This document shows, in pieces, positions 1 through 8,868 of a stretch of DNA of 64,000 bases (position 1 is the first letter of the stretch; every line of letters begins with the position of its first letter). Origin of the DNA: Leptospirales bacterium (GTDB lineage Bacteria; Spirochaetota; Leptospiria; Leptospirales; Leptonemataceae); NCBI GenBank assembly GCA_016788865.1, contig JAEUSB010000075.1, positions 1 to 64,000 of the forward strand, written 5' to 3'. The position numbers and the translations under genes are program-made. The notes beneath the pieces were generated by a model. The model ran no database searches. It saw nothing but the letters and a program-made list of their open reading frames with translations, and had not been told where the DNA came from.

Positions 1-357
1 CAGCTGCAGCACCTCGCCGACCATCGCCAGGAAACTAGCTGGCTGAAAAGGTTTAACGACCCATCCAGTCGCCCCTGCTTCGCTCCCTTTGAGTTTCATT
101 GATTCGTCATTCTCAGTGGTCAAAGTGAGGATGGGAACCTCCTCATTCGATTTTCGTATTTCCTTGATCAGTGTAATTCCGTCCATGATGGGCATGTTGA
201 TATCGGTGATGACCAAATCGAAGCGATTCGCAGCAAAAGTGCTGAGACCCTCCGCTCCGTCGTTGGCAACCACGATCGTGTGCCCTCCCATCGTAAGAGC
301 CTGTTGAACCATTGTAAGTACAGTTGGTGAATCATCGACCGCAAGAATCTTGGCCAT
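1..357 (-). CDS. cheY: CheY-like single-domain response regulator, 3' end cut by window edge
   Basis: The reading frame runs off the left edge, so only the first 119 codons are present. It begins MAKILAVDDS, with the acidic pair at D8-D9, the phospho-acceptor D52 in LVITDINMP, and the conserved lysine in WVVKPF near the visible end. A receiver alone is about 120 residues, so little is probably missing. A strong Shine-Dalgarno CGGAGGA precedes the ATG. It lies downstream of the NarL-type regulator on the same strand and divergent from the chemotaxis cassette. The expected role is to carry the phosphoryl signal from CheA to the flagellar switch. The missing C-terminus means a fused output domain cannot be excluded. 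Confidence 0.85.
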   Translation of the reverse strand, partial: MAKILAVDDSPTVLTMVQQALTMGGHTIVVANDGAEGLSTFAANRFDLVITDINMPIMDGITLIKEIRKSNEEVPILTLTTENDESMKLKGSEAGATGWVVKPFQPASFLAMVGEVLQL

Positions 358-512
358 AGACATTCCTCCGTTTCGCAAAAATGGGCTGCGACCTATCGAT
401 ATAGAGTATGTCAGGTTAGCCTTGCACGCAATGGTGATTCTGCTGCATTCAGACGTGGGAAAAAGTTGGAAACGACCTGGCGGTTCTGCTCAGGAGTGAA
501 TCAAGTTTTGCA

Positions 513-1223
513 CTACTCGGCAGACTCTGCCGATCGGGCCGCTACGGCAGGACCGCCCTGATCCGGCTCATTCTGCAAAACCCACGCGACGGCACTGCGC
601 ACAAGCGCTGAGGGGGACGTTAGTCCAAGCTTCTCCTTAATATGGACGCGATGGGATTCCACCGTGCTTTTCGATATCTCCAGGGCCTGGGCTATTTCAC
701 GCCCGGAGAGCCCCCAACCAATCATCCGATAGATTTCCAATTCCCGGTCGGTTAGAAGCTCTGTGACACTTTTGGCCTCACCGGGCTTGCCGTTGATATA
801 ATCAGCAACCATGCGCCGCTCGATCTCCCGACCAATATACATTTGCCCGTCCATGACAACACGCGCTGCTCTCAGGAGTTCTTCACTGCCAAGAGCCTTG
901 GAGACAAAGCCATTGGCTCCCGCTCGCAGGACCTTCTCCCCGTAGAGTTTCTCATCGTGCATAGAGCAAACTAGAATTCTCATCTGGGGGAACCGGCTTC
1001 TAAGAGCGCGGATAAAATCAAGACCATGCAAAATGGACCCGAGGTTCAGATCCGTTATTACGATATCAGGCTGGACATTGGCCAGCTTGCTGAAAGCATC
1101 CGTGGCACCTTCCGCTTCACCGGACAGTTCAAGATCCGGATCAGCGCGCAGAACGGCAGCAAGGCCTGCCCGGATTAAGGGATGGTCATCCACCACAAAG
1201 ACTTTTCTCGCTCGATTTGCCAC
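513..1223 (-). CDS. NarL/FixJ-family response regulator (receiver plus LuxR HTH)
   Basis: This 236-residue protein has an N-terminal receiver (about residues 7-125; acidic pair D12-D13, phospho-acceptor D58 in ITDLNLG, lysine in FVSKALG). A LuxR-type helix-turn-helix follows at about 155-205 (LTDRELEIYRMIGWGLSGRE, then STVESHRVHIKEKLGL). The tail is Ala/Glu-rich. Phosphorylation by a NarL-type kinase should allow DNA binding. The only HisKA_3 kinase in the window is at 8869-11061, a plausible but unproven partner. The gene reads away from the chemotaxis operon towards cheY, with about 155 bases between the two, so they may share a transcript. The regulated promoters are unknown. Confidence 0.9.
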   Translation of the reverse strand: MANRARKVFVVDDHPLIRAGLAAVLRADPDLELSGEAEGATDAFSKLANVQPDIVITDLNLGSILHGLDFIRALRSRFPQMRILVCSMHDEKLYGEKVLRAGANGFVSKALGSEELLRAARVVMDGQMYIGREIERRMVADYINGKPGEAKSVTELLTDRELEIYRMIGWGLSGREIAQALEISKSTVESHRVHIKEKLGLTSPSALVRSAVAWVLQNEPDQGGPAVAARSAESAE

Positions 1224-1362
1224 GCCCTTACCCTGTCGGAGATTGGGCCGATCCAGCCAATTGTCAACTTTGTTCTATCTAATTTCCCATTTTGCCGGCA
1301 TCGTGCTAAACGCCACGCCTCACCAGGCTTGCTCGCCAGGCAAAGAAAACAATTCCACACGA

Positions 1363-1391
1363 TTGCATCGTTTAACGTGGTGGGGTAAGAT
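1363..1391 (+). promoter_or_regulatory. Candidate promoter for the chemotaxis operon
   Basis: TTGCAT (1363-1368) and TAAGAT (1386-1391) are separated by exactly 17 bases and lie 45 bases before the transducer ATG. Both hexamers are imperfect sigma-70 matches, so this is weak evidence. I saw no clear sigma-28 motif in this 213-base divergent gap. Confidence 0.25.
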
Positions 1392-1436
1392 CGTTCCGTG
1401 TCATCCGGCCAGTGGCGGGTCAACACGGAGGACTTC

Positions 1437-3230
1437 ATGGTTTCATGGTTTAAAAATCTCAGTCTGGCAAAGAAGATTCTACTGTCTTGCTCCTGCCTGA
1501 TCCTTTTCACGCTGGCAGTGTGCGTCCAGAGTTACATTACCATCAAGCAAGCGCAGTCGGATTCAGGCGCAATCAATGACAGCCTTGATAACATAGGCCA
1601 ACTGGATTCCGTGATGAAAGGCCTGCTGCAAGTGAGAATCAATATGCTGCAGGAAGACATTCTGTCGAGGGCCGGAATGAAAGGAGAGGCTGGCCGCGAG
1701 TTTGAAAAGCGTGTAGAGCACTCGGCAAAACTACACGAAGCCAACGAAAAGGCACTTGGCGAGCTGGCCGGACGGTTGACCTCCGCTACAGATAAAGCAT
1801 TATTGAATAGCTTCACTGAATCTTACAAGAACTTGCGGCGGATAGGTAAGGACTACCTCGCACAATTGCGCGCAGAAAAGAATGAGGAAGCGGAAGTCAT
1901 CTCACGTCAATGGCTCAAAGAATACCAGGACGCACAGCAGACCATGGAAAAGCTGCTTGAAGCCCAGCACAAACACTCTGAAGAGATTCTCGCCGCTGAA
2001 GAAAGAAACGCCCTACGCGCTGAGATCATTCTGGGCATCCTCCTCGTTTTCGCGGTCGCATTTGGAATTCTCGCCACTCTGATACTCACTCGCGCTATCT
2101 CCGCTCAATTGCAGCGTGTGGTAGCAGTCGCAAATCAAATGGAAGGTGGGGATCTCAGCGGAGAGATTGCTGTGGATCGCAAGGACGAAACCGGAAAGTT
2201 GGGTGTGGCGCTCAATTCATCGCTCTCTGCCTTGAATGAAATTCTGACCGAGACTGCTGCAACTGTGGAGCAGGTCGCATCTGGAACGCAGCAAATTGCC
2301 AGTGCAAGCGAAAGTCTTTCGCAAGGGGCAACGGAGCAGGCCAGTGCCCTCGAAGAAATTACCTCATCCATCACGGAGCTCTCCGCACAGACAAAACAGG
2401 CGGCCGCAAATGCCGAGTCCGCGAATGCTATTGCCAAGCAGGTAATGGGTTATGCCAGCGAAGGCAACCAGAAGATGCTCGAAATGGTTGGTGCAATGGA
2501 CGACATCAACAAGGCATCTGCAAGCATTTCCAAGATCATGAAAGCCATTGATGAGATTGCCTTTCAAACGAATCTCCTGGCCCTGAACGCTGCTGTAGAA
2601 GCTGCCCGCGCTGGGAAATACGGCAAAGGTTTCGCAGTCGTTGCAGAAGAAGTAAGAAACCTTGCGACAAGGTCGGCTGGATCCGCTAAGGAAACCTCGG
2701 AGATCATTGAAGTGTCAATCAACAAGATTCAAGCCGGCACTCAGATGGCACAGGCATCTTTGAAAGCCTTCCAGGAAATCGTCGAAGGTATCAATCAAAC
2801 TGTGCGCCTCGTTGGAGAGATCTCTACATCGGCAACCGAACAGGTTCGCGGAATTGTTCAGGTGGAAAGCGCGCTCCAGCAGATCGATGTGGTAACACAA
2901 CAGAACGCAGCCAACGCAGAAGAGACGGCGGCAGCTGGAACTCAGCTCGCAGGGCAATCCGGAATGCTTCGCAAGATGATATCGAAGTTCAAACTAAAAG
3001 CAGGTTCTGCGACGCACAAAGCAGAAGGGAAAAAGAGTCTTTTTGTTCACGGTGAATCACGCAACGGCCATCATGAGAATGGCCATTCAACCAACGGTTC
3101 TTCAAATGGAGTCAAGACTGCAGCACCCGTTGCGCATGGACACGCTCAAAATGGAAACGGAACGGCGCCCGGTAGAGTTTCGCCAGCTTCTGTGATTTCT
3201 CTGGAAGATGATGACTTCAGAGGAATCTAG
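1437..3230 (+). CDS. Methyl-accepting chemotaxis protein, 4HB-type sensor
   Basis: Membrane chemoreceptor feeding the CheA/CheW complex encoded just downstream. Starting at ATG 1437 it is 597 residues: TM1 about 13-32, a helical periplasmic region with four-helix-bundle character (33-195), TM2 about 197-217, HAMP (218-270), and a long cytoplasmic coiled coil with the conserved hairpin tip EIAFQTNLLALNAAVEAARA (374-393). A GTG at 1398 keeps the frame open. ATG 1437 is preferred because GGAGG sits 5 bases upstream and the product then starts with a short positive segment before TM1. The last 60 residues are a low-complexity His/Asn/Gly tail. It ends DDDFRGI, without the xWxxF pentapeptide that tethers CheR and CheB in enterics. 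The ligand cannot be read from sequence. Confidence 0.92.
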   Translation: MVSWFKNLSLAKKILLSCSCLILFTLAVCVQSYITIKQAQSDSGAINDSLDNIGQLDSVMKGLLQVRINMLQEDILSRAGMKGEAGREFEKRVEHSAKLHEANEKALGELAGRLTSATDKALLNSFTESYKNLRRIGKDYLAQLRAEKNEEAEVISRQWLKEYQDAQQTMEKLLEAQHKHSEEILAAEERNALRAEIILGILLVFAVAFGILATLILTRAISAQLQRVVAVANQMEGGDLSGEIAVDRKDETGKLGVALNSSLSALNEILTETAATVEQVASGTQQIASASESLSQGATEQASALEEITSSITELSAQTKQAAANAESANAIAKQVMGYASEGNQKMLEMVGAMDDINKASASISKIMKAIDEIAFQTNLLALNAAVEAARAGKYGKGFAVVAEEVRNLATRSAGSAKETSEIIEVSINKIQAGTQMAQASLKAFQEIVEGINQTVRLVGEISTSATEQVRGIVQVESALQQIDVVTQQNAANAEETAAAGTQLAGQSGMLRKMISKFKLKAGSATHKAEGKKSLFVHGESRNGHHENGHSTNGSSNGVKTAAPVAHGHAQNGNGTAPGRVSPASVISLEDDDFRGI

Positions 3231-3259
3231 ATAAAACGGAGCCAGGTCGAGGGAGTTTT

Positions 3260-3784
3260 ATGAGAGAAGATAGTAGAGAACTACAAGAGGAATTTCTGGA
3301 TGATGACGAAGACACCATGCAGGGTCGCTATTTGACGTTCACAATTGAGAATCGAATCTGCGGTATCGAGGTGCGGGACGTTATCGAAATCGTGGGGCTG
3401 CCGCCGATTACGGCAGTTCCCGATATGCCGGATTTCGTCCGCGGAATTATCAACCTGCGCGGTAAGGTGATTCCCGTGATGGAAATGCGGCGTCGATTCA
3501 TGGTGGAAGACAAGGAGCACGACGAGCGAACATGCGTGGTTATAGTAAGTCTGGAAGATCGCCTAACGGGCCTGATTGTTGACAAAGTCCGGGAGGTAAT
3601 CAGAATCAATGATGAGAACCTCGAAGAGGCCCCACGAGTTGGTTCCGGGGAAAGTAGCCGATTCATTAAGCAGGTCGGCAAGATTGGGGATGCCGTAGTG
3701 CTGATCCTTGATCTTGATCGCCTTCTGAATGAAAAAGAATCCGCGCGATTCCGCGAGACAGCCCAGTTGGCTGCAACGGTATGA
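3260..3784 (+). CDS. cheW: Chemotaxis coupling protein CheW
   Basis: A 174-residue CheW-domain protein that bridges receptors and CheA at the inner membrane. An acidic 20-residue N-terminal extension precedes the SH3-like fold. The core is recognised from YLTFTIENRICGIEVRDVIEI, DFVRGIINLRGKVIPVMEMR and TGLIVDKVREVIRI. The ATG has a GAGGGAG Shine-Dalgarno. It lies 29 bases after the transducer gene, and its TGA overlaps the cheR ATG by four bases (ATGA), so the two are probably translationally coupled. The protein is slightly longer than the typical 150-170 residues because of the acidic extension. Confidence 0.95.
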   Translation: MREDSRELQEEFLDDDEDTMQGRYLTFTIENRICGIEVRDVIEIVGLPPITAVPDMPDFVRGIINLRGKVIPVMEMRRRFMVEDKEHDERTCVVIVSLEDRLTGLIVDKVREVIRINDENLEEAPRVGSGESSRFIKQVGKIGDAVVLILDLDRLLNEKESARFRETAQLAATV

Positions 3785-4686
3785 GCGCCCCCCTGATGTT
3801 TTCTCCGGAAGCCGAATCGGTTCCAGAATTTTCGTTTGGCCCCGCTCCAAGGCTGACGTCTTCGCTCTTCTCAGAGGAAGTTCCTCTGCTTGAGCATGAA
3901 TTTGACCTTATGCGACAGCTCATTTATGATAGAACGGGCATTTGTATAGCGGACTCCAAGCGGGCTCTGCTCATCGGTCGGCTTGGGACAGTAGTCAAAG
4001 AGCGGGGGCTAAGAACATTCCAGGAATACTATGATCTCTTGCAACGGGATACGACAGGGGACCTGTTGACGGAGTTGTTCGGTCGCATAACAACTAACTA
4101 TACCTACTTCAATCGCGAACCTGACCATTTTCAATATCTCACGAAGAACTTGCTGCCGTCCGTGCCTAAAAACGAACGCATTCGGCTCTGGAGTGCCGGT
4201 TGCGCAACCGGACCGGAGGCCTTTGACCTGTCGATGCACTTGCAGGCACATCTGGACGCAACAGGATACATGCAAGAAGGCATGGTTCTGGGAACAGACA
4301 TATCAAGGAAAGCAATTGAATTTGCAGTCAAAGGTGTATACCCGGTCGATGCGGCCCGTGCAGTACCTCCGGAAAATATTCCCAGATACCTGGAGCCCGT
4401 TGACAAACAGCATTACTCGGTTAAGCCTCGCATCAAGAATCTGGTGAAATTTCGCGTGATGAATTTATTGCGCGAAGTCTTCCCATTCCAGCAGAAGTTT
4501 CATGCCATCTTCTGTCGCAACGTTATGATCTACTTCGATGAAGCCACCCGAATGAAACTGGTGAAGCACCTGGCGGAGCATTTGCTACCCGGGGGCATCC
4601 TGGTTCTGGGACATTGCGAATCTCTTTTGTCCGTGCCAGGTGAACTAAAAGGCGAGGGCGCTTCAGTGTACTCTCGCCGGGCTTAG
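3781..4686 (+). CDS. cheR: Chemotaxis protein methyltransferase CheR
   Basis: A 301-residue SAM-dependent enzyme expected to methylate receptor glutamates. About 35 residues of extra N-terminus precede the all-alpha CheR_N domain (FDLMRQLIYDRTGICI). The catalytic domain shows TTNYTYFNREPDHF, the SAM-binding loop LWSAGCATGPEAFDL, and FCRNVMIYFDEATR. The start overlaps the cheW stop (ATGA). There is no TPR extension. Because the adjacent transducer lacks a pentapeptide tether, CheR would have to act on the methylation helices directly. Confidence 0.95.
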   Translation: MSAPLMFSPEAESVPEFSFGPAPRLTSSLFSEEVPLLEHEFDLMRQLIYDRTGICIADSKRALLIGRLGTVVKERGLRTFQEYYDLLQRDTTGDLLTELFGRITTNYTYFNREPDHFQYLTKNLLPSVPKNERIRLWSAGCATGPEAFDLSMHLQAHLDATGYMQEGMVLGTDISRKAIEFAVKGVYPVDAARAVPPENIPRYLEPVDKQHYSVKPRIKNLVKFRVMNLLREVFPFQQKFHAIFCRNVMIYFDEATRMKLVKHLAEHLLPGGILVLGHCESLLSVPGELKGEGASVYSRRA

Positions 4687-4694
4687 GTTCGTAT

Positions 4695-6776
4695 ATGCAC
4701 TCAGACATGATGAGGGACTATCTTGCAGAAATGCGAGAACAGATGGACAGGATTGAACGAGCCGTCCTCCAAATGGAAGCGCAGGGTTCAAGCACCGGCA
4801 CGGTCGATCCCAATACCATAAATTCTATTTTCCGGGCTTTCCATTCGATTAAAGGGACATCAGGTTTCTTTGAATTTAAGAAGATCGTTTCAATTGCACA
4901 TCAGGCGGAGACGCTGCTTGCGCAGATCAGATCCGGGGAAATGGCGTTCAAGAATGAAATGAGCGACGCTTTTGTGCAGGCATGCGATTGCATTCGTAAT
5001 CTGGTGGATTCGGTGGAAGCCTCGGGTGCTGAGTCCGGTCACGAGGAATTTGCTGCGCGGGTAATTGAAGGCTTCAAGAAATTCAGTCCGATCATTGAGC
5101 CAGTCGCGCAGGGCGTGAGCTGGGGTCTCTTTCCAAAGAAGGCTAAGGCCGCCCCGCCAAAGAGAAATCCGGATCTTACACCGGCCATGCTGAGCCATTT
5201 TGTTTCGTCAACCGGCCAGAGCATCAACCGAATTTGCGAAGATCTGCGAGCGTCTTCCAATGGAGAAGCAAGCAGGAAGATCTTGAGCGACCTTGAGGCC
5301 CTTGCCGAAGGTTGCCAGGTTTTGGGACTGGAACAGACACAGCGTTTCTTCCTCAAATGCCAGAGCTTTCTTTCTGAAGCGCCAACGCCTGACAGGAACA
5401 CAGTTCTAGCTTCCGTTTTGAGCCGGGCCAATGCCAGTCTCGCTCAGTTGCCAGACGAATCTTCGCTCGATGCTTTGATGCAGGCTCTCGTCCTTCCGAA
5501 TAAAACACCTGAAACAGAAAACCAATCCAGGGAATTTGAATCCGGATTTCGATCCGAGCGGCAGGATATCCGAATTGCCACTTCCAAATTGGATTCAATG
5601 ATGAACCTTGTTGGTGAACTGGTTGTCGCCGAGGCCCTGGTCACCCAGCACAAGGATTTAATTGGTCACGTTGGCCCAGGCTTCCTATCTGCAGCGCGAC
5701 ATCTCGGAAAGATCGTGCGGAGTATGCAGGAAGTGGCTCTTTCCATGCGCATGGTTCCGCTTTCTTCGGTTTTTCAGCGCATCAATCGTCTTGTGCGCGA
5801 TCTCTCAAACAAATCCGGAAAAAAAGTCCGGCTGTCAATTCATGGAGAAGAAACAGAAGTAGATAAGACAATCGCTGAACTCATTGTTGATCCTCTCGTT
5901 CACATCATGCGAAATGCAGTGGACCACGGTATCGAAAAGTCAGAGGAACGACTGCGTGTCGGCAAAAACGAAACGGGTGAAATCACTCTCACAGCCCTGT
6001 ATTCTGGAAACGAGGTTCACATCGTCATTGAAGACGATGGAGGTGGCCTGAGTCGCGAAAGAATCATAAAGCGCGCGGTTGCTCAGGGACTTATTGCAGA
6101 CGGACAGGAATTGCGTGACGACGAAGTTTGGGAATTGATCTTCAGGCCCGGATTCTCAACTGCAGAAACGGTCACTGATATTTCGGGCCGTGGCGTTGGC
6201 ATGGATGTCGTTAGACGAAACATCTCGTCCCTTAGCGGCAGAATTGATGTTCAGGTCAAACCCGGCCGAGGAACGCGCTTTATTCTGAGGATTCCACTTA
6301 CTCTCGCTATCATCGAAGGTCTAATAGCCCGGATAGGAGGAGTTCACTTCGTCGTCCCAATGATGGACAGCACGCAATCTTTGCGCCACTCTGCGGTCGG
6401 AATGACGCGCATGACCGATGGCGGCACCCTGGCGCAATACAGAGATCAGTTTTTTCCGGTCGTAAGCCTGGCAGAACTCTTAAAGATCCCTCAGGCCAGG
6501 GAAACAATCACAGAAAAGTCGCTCATCGTCCAGGTGAAGCACAGCGGCAAAACCATCGGCGTAATCGTGGATGAACTACTGGGCAATCAGCATATAGTCG
6601 TGAAGCCCATGGGCGGCCTGGTCGCCAAGACGCCCGGCGTGAGCGGGTGCACGGTCATGGGCGATGGGGGTGTTGCGCTTATCCTGGACGTGGGCCACAT
6701 AGCACAGCTCGTTTCCTACGATGAGGTGCCCCGGGAAGCCAACCGACAGGTAGTCGGCTCCGGAGTTCATATATGA
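4695..6776 (+). CDS. cheA: Chemotaxis sensor kinase CheA
   Basis: A 693-residue histidine kinase, normal length for CheA. The HPt domain carries the phosphorylated H50 in IFRAFHSIKGTSGFF. A middle region (about 170-300) has little recognisable sequence and includes a weak second helical segment. The dimerisation helices start near SKLDSMMNLVGELVVAEALV. The GHKL ATPase follows, with the N-box HIMRNAVDHGIE, the G1 motif EDDGGGL and GRGVGMDVV. The CheW-like regulatory domain occupies the last 140 residues. It begins 8 bases after cheR, and its TGA overlaps the cheB ATG. It should phosphorylate CheY and CheB in response to the transducers. Confidence 0.96.
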   Translation: MHSDMMRDYLAEMREQMDRIERAVLQMEAQGSSTGTVDPNTINSIFRAFHSIKGTSGFFEFKKIVSIAHQAETLLAQIRSGEMAFKNEMSDAFVQACDCIRNLVDSVEASGAESGHEEFAARVIEGFKKFSPIIEPVAQGVSWGLFPKKAKAAPPKRNPDLTPAMLSHFVSSTGQSINRICEDLRASSNGEASRKILSDLEALAEGCQVLGLEQTQRFFLKCQSFLSEAPTPDRNTVLASVLSRANASLAQLPDESSLDALMQALVLPNKTPETENQSREFESGFRSERQDIRIATSKLDSMMNLVGELVVAEALVTQHKDLIGHVGPGFLSAARHLGKIVRSMQEVALSMRMVPLSSVFQRINRLVRDLSNKSGKKVRLSIHGEETEVDKTIAELIVDPLVHIMRNAVDHGIEKSEERLRVGKNETGEITLTALYSGNEVHIVIEDDGGGLSRERIIKRAVAQGLIADGQELRDDEVWELIFRPGFSTAETVTDISGRGVGMDVVRRNISSLSGRIDVQVKPGRGTRFILRIPLTLAIIEGLIARIGGVHFVVPMMDSTQSLRHSAVGMTRMTDGGTLAQYRDQFFPVVSLAELLKIPQARETITEKSLIVQVKHSGKTIGVIVDELLGNQHIVVKPMGGLVAKTPGVSGCTVMGDGGVALILDVGHIAQLVSYDEVPREANRQVVGSGVHI

Positions 6777-7921
6777 GCCTCAGGAACGGTACCCTTGCCG
6801 GTCGAAAAGTTCGTGTTCTGGTCGTTGATGATCAGAGCACCGTGCGAGCCATTCTTCAACAGGGTTTGTCTGAAGACTCTGATATTGAAATAGTTGGCTG
6901 GGCCAGCAATGCGTACTCAGCCAGAGACAGAATCGTTCAGTTGTCGCCTGATGTAGTTACACTGGACGTAGAGATGCCCCGGATGAGCGGCCTAGAATTT
7001 CTCAAGAAACTTATGCCGCAGTACCCACTCCCGGTTGTTATGGTGAGTTCATTTACAGGCGCGGGCCAGGCCGCGACGCTTGAAGCCCTGGAAGCAGGAG
7101 CGGTAGATTTTGTCTGCAAACCGGATGGAAGCGCCGGACAGATTCATACAATGCTGGACGAGCTCCGCAATAAAGTGAAAATCGCAGCGCGAGTTGATCG
7201 TGAAAAGCTGAGAAAGAAGTTTGCGCTTCCGGTTTCGGCGCCTAACGTCACGGTTGCGCGCGCTCCGGTGCGAGAAAAGCCGACAACCGGAACAATTGAT
7301 TCCATTACCAGGGTCATTGCCGTCGGCGCCTCCACGGGAGGCACAACGGCCCTTCGCGAACTTCTAGCAGGACTCACTCCGGACTTACCGGGAATGGTCG
7401 TGGTGCAACACATGCCAGCAGGATTCACAGCAATGTTCGCTTCGAATCTAAACAAAACCTGCCCATTTGAAGTGCGGGAAGCTCGCTCGGGCGATCAGGT
7501 GCTGCCCGGTCAGGTTCTTATTGCTCCGGGCGATCTGCATCTAACCCTTCAAAAAAAGGATAATGCATACTACGTCTCAATCTCGATGGACGAAAAAGTT
7601 TCCGGCCATCGCCCTTCCGTGGATGTGTTATTCAACTCGGTTGCGGACGAAGCAGGTGAAGAGGCAATCGGAATACTCCTGACCGGAATGGGTGCCGACG
7701 GTGCACGAGGATTGTTGAGGATGCGAGCCAATGGAAGCAGAACCATTGGGCAGGACGAAGAGAGCTCCGTCGTGTACGGTATGCCTAAAGTGGCATATTC
7801 CTTAGGTGCCGTTGAGTTCCAGAAATCGTTGTTGGACATTCCCAAAGCCGTGATCGAACTGGTTCAAAACAACAAGGCTAGACGAAAAACGGAGAACAAA
7901 TATGAGACAACACCGCGCTAG
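6773..7921 (+). CDS. cheB: Chemotaxis protein-glutamate methylesterase CheB
   Basis: A 382-residue two-domain CheB. The receiver (about 13-130) has the acidic pair D19-D20 and phospho-acceptor D65. After a linker, the methylesterase domain carries the serine-hydrolase-like triad S187 (GASTGG), H213 (VVQHMPAGFTAMF) and D309 (LLTGMGADGARG). Phosphorylation by CheA should open the active site to demethylate or deamidate receptors. The ATG overlaps the cheA stop. The last 20 bases overlap the following carbonic anhydrase gene, so that gene is likely translated from the same message. Confidence 0.96.
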   Translation: MSLRNGTLAGRKVRVLVVDDQSTVRAILQQGLSEDSDIEIVGWASNAYSARDRIVQLSPDVVTLDVEMPRMSGLEFLKKLMPQYPLPVVMVSSFTGAGQAATLEALEAGAVDFVCKPDGSAGQIHTMLDELRNKVKIAARVDREKLRKKFALPVSAPNVTVARAPVREKPTTGTIDSITRVIAVGASTGGTTALRELLAGLTPDLPGMVVVQHMPAGFTAMFASNLNKTCPFEVREARSGDQVLPGQVLIAPGDLHLTLQKKDNAYYVSISMDEKVSGHRPSVDVLFNSVADEAGEEAIGILLTGMGADGARGLLRMRANGSRTIGQDEESSVVYGMPKVAYSLGAVEFQKSLLDIPKAVIELVQNNKARRKTENKYETTPR

Positions 7922-8681
7922 AAAAATTGCCGGCAGCATACTGATCCTGGCAATCGCATCATTGGGGCTACTCGGCTGCAAAGAGAAGTCACACAAGGGA
8001 CACTGGTCCTACAAGGGCGAAACAGGACCGTCGGAATGGGGTAAGCTGGAAGACGGATTTGCTTCCTGTGGCCTTGGAAAAAATCAATCCCCAATTGACA
8101 TAGGCGCGGCTCAGAAAGGGGAGAAATCGCAAATTGTATTTCACTATTCAAAATCGAGCCCAAAGATCATCAACAATGGCCATGTGATTCAGGTAAATCT
8201 GGACCCGGGAAACTACATTGAAATTGAAAAGCGCCGTTATGACTTGCTTCAATTCCATTTCCATACTCCGGCGGAGAATACATTGAACGGCAAAGCCATG
8301 CCCATGGAAATCCATTTGGTTCACAAAGACCAGTCTGGTTCACTGGCAGTTGTTGGAGTCCTTGTAAAAACCGGTAGCGCCAATGAACTGTTTAAGACGC
8401 TGGAGAAGAACCTCCCGGTAGAAAGCGGCAAAGAGACACCGCTGGGCGCAGAGATAGATATCAATGACCTCATGCCTTCAGATAGGACGTATTACTCATT
8501 TGCAGGCTCTCTCACAACCCCTCCCTGCAGTGAGGGAGTAAAATGGAATGTTTTGAAAACCCCACTGGAGCTTTCCAGTGGACAGGTTGAAAAATTCAGC
8601 GCGCTCTTCCCCGATGGAAATGCAAGGCCGGTGCAACCTCTCGGAGAACGAATCGTACTTGAGCACGCGGAAAACAAGTAG
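7902..8681 (+). CDS. Alpha-class carbonic anhydrase, lipoprotein
   Basis: Predicted zinc enzyme interconverting CO2 and bicarbonate outside the cytoplasm. The 259 residues start with a lipoprotein signal (LGLLGC, Cys26). Zinc ligands are H119 and H121 (QFHFHTPAEN) and H138 (MEIHLVH). NQSPIDI and the TTPPC substrate-pocket segment are present. C56 and C211 are placed for the usual alpha-class disulfide. Length fits the family. The ATG lies 20 bases inside the end of cheB, and a hairpin follows the stop, so it looks like the last gene of the chemotaxis operon. An alpha-carbonic anhydrase in that position is unusual. Confidence 0.93.
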   Translation: MRQHRARKIAGSILILAIASLGLLGCKEKSHKGHWSYKGETGPSEWGKLEDGFASCGLGKNQSPIDIGAAQKGEKSQIVFHYSKSSPKIINNGHVIQVNLDPGNYIEIEKRRYDLLQFHFHTPAENTLNGKAMPMEIHLVHKDQSGSLAVVGVLVKTGSANELFKTLEKNLPVESGKETPLGAEIDINDLMPSDRTYYSFAGSLTTPPCSEGVKWNVLKTPLELSSGQVEKFSALFPDGNARPVQPLGERIVLEHAENK

Positions 8682-8700
8682 CAAGACCGCTTGAAAACAG

Positions 8701-8726
8701 GAAGGGCTCTGGAAAAAGAGCCCTTC
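8701..8726 (+). terminator. Hairpin ending the chemotaxis-carbonic anhydrase operon
   Basis: GAAGGGCTCT (8701-8710) and AGAGCCCTTC (8717-8726) form a perfect 10-bp stem with a 6-base purine loop, 20 bases after the carbonic anhydrase stop. No strong T-run follows, so termination may be partial or Rho-assisted. The rest of the gap up to 8868 shows no gene. Confidence 0.6.
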
Positions 8727-8868
8727 TACATCAAATGCATTTCCATGACATCAGTCATCGCGTTTCAATCAAGTTACTATCCCGCAAACTTGCAATTTGA
8801 TTTGACTGATTTTGTAGCGGTGGTTAAGTACAGGTCTCAACCTGCAAGCTGTGACCCTCGGAGTCTGA

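Noticed and set aside
1175..1510. Minus-strand 111-codon frame across the start of the transducer gene
   Set aside because: It overlaps the NarL regulator and the transducer start, has no domain, and the transducer has a strong ribosome-binding site.
8727..8868. tRNA or small RNA gene in the gap after the carbonic anhydrase hairpin
   Set aside because: No cloverleaf or conserved tRNA T-loop could be found by eye.
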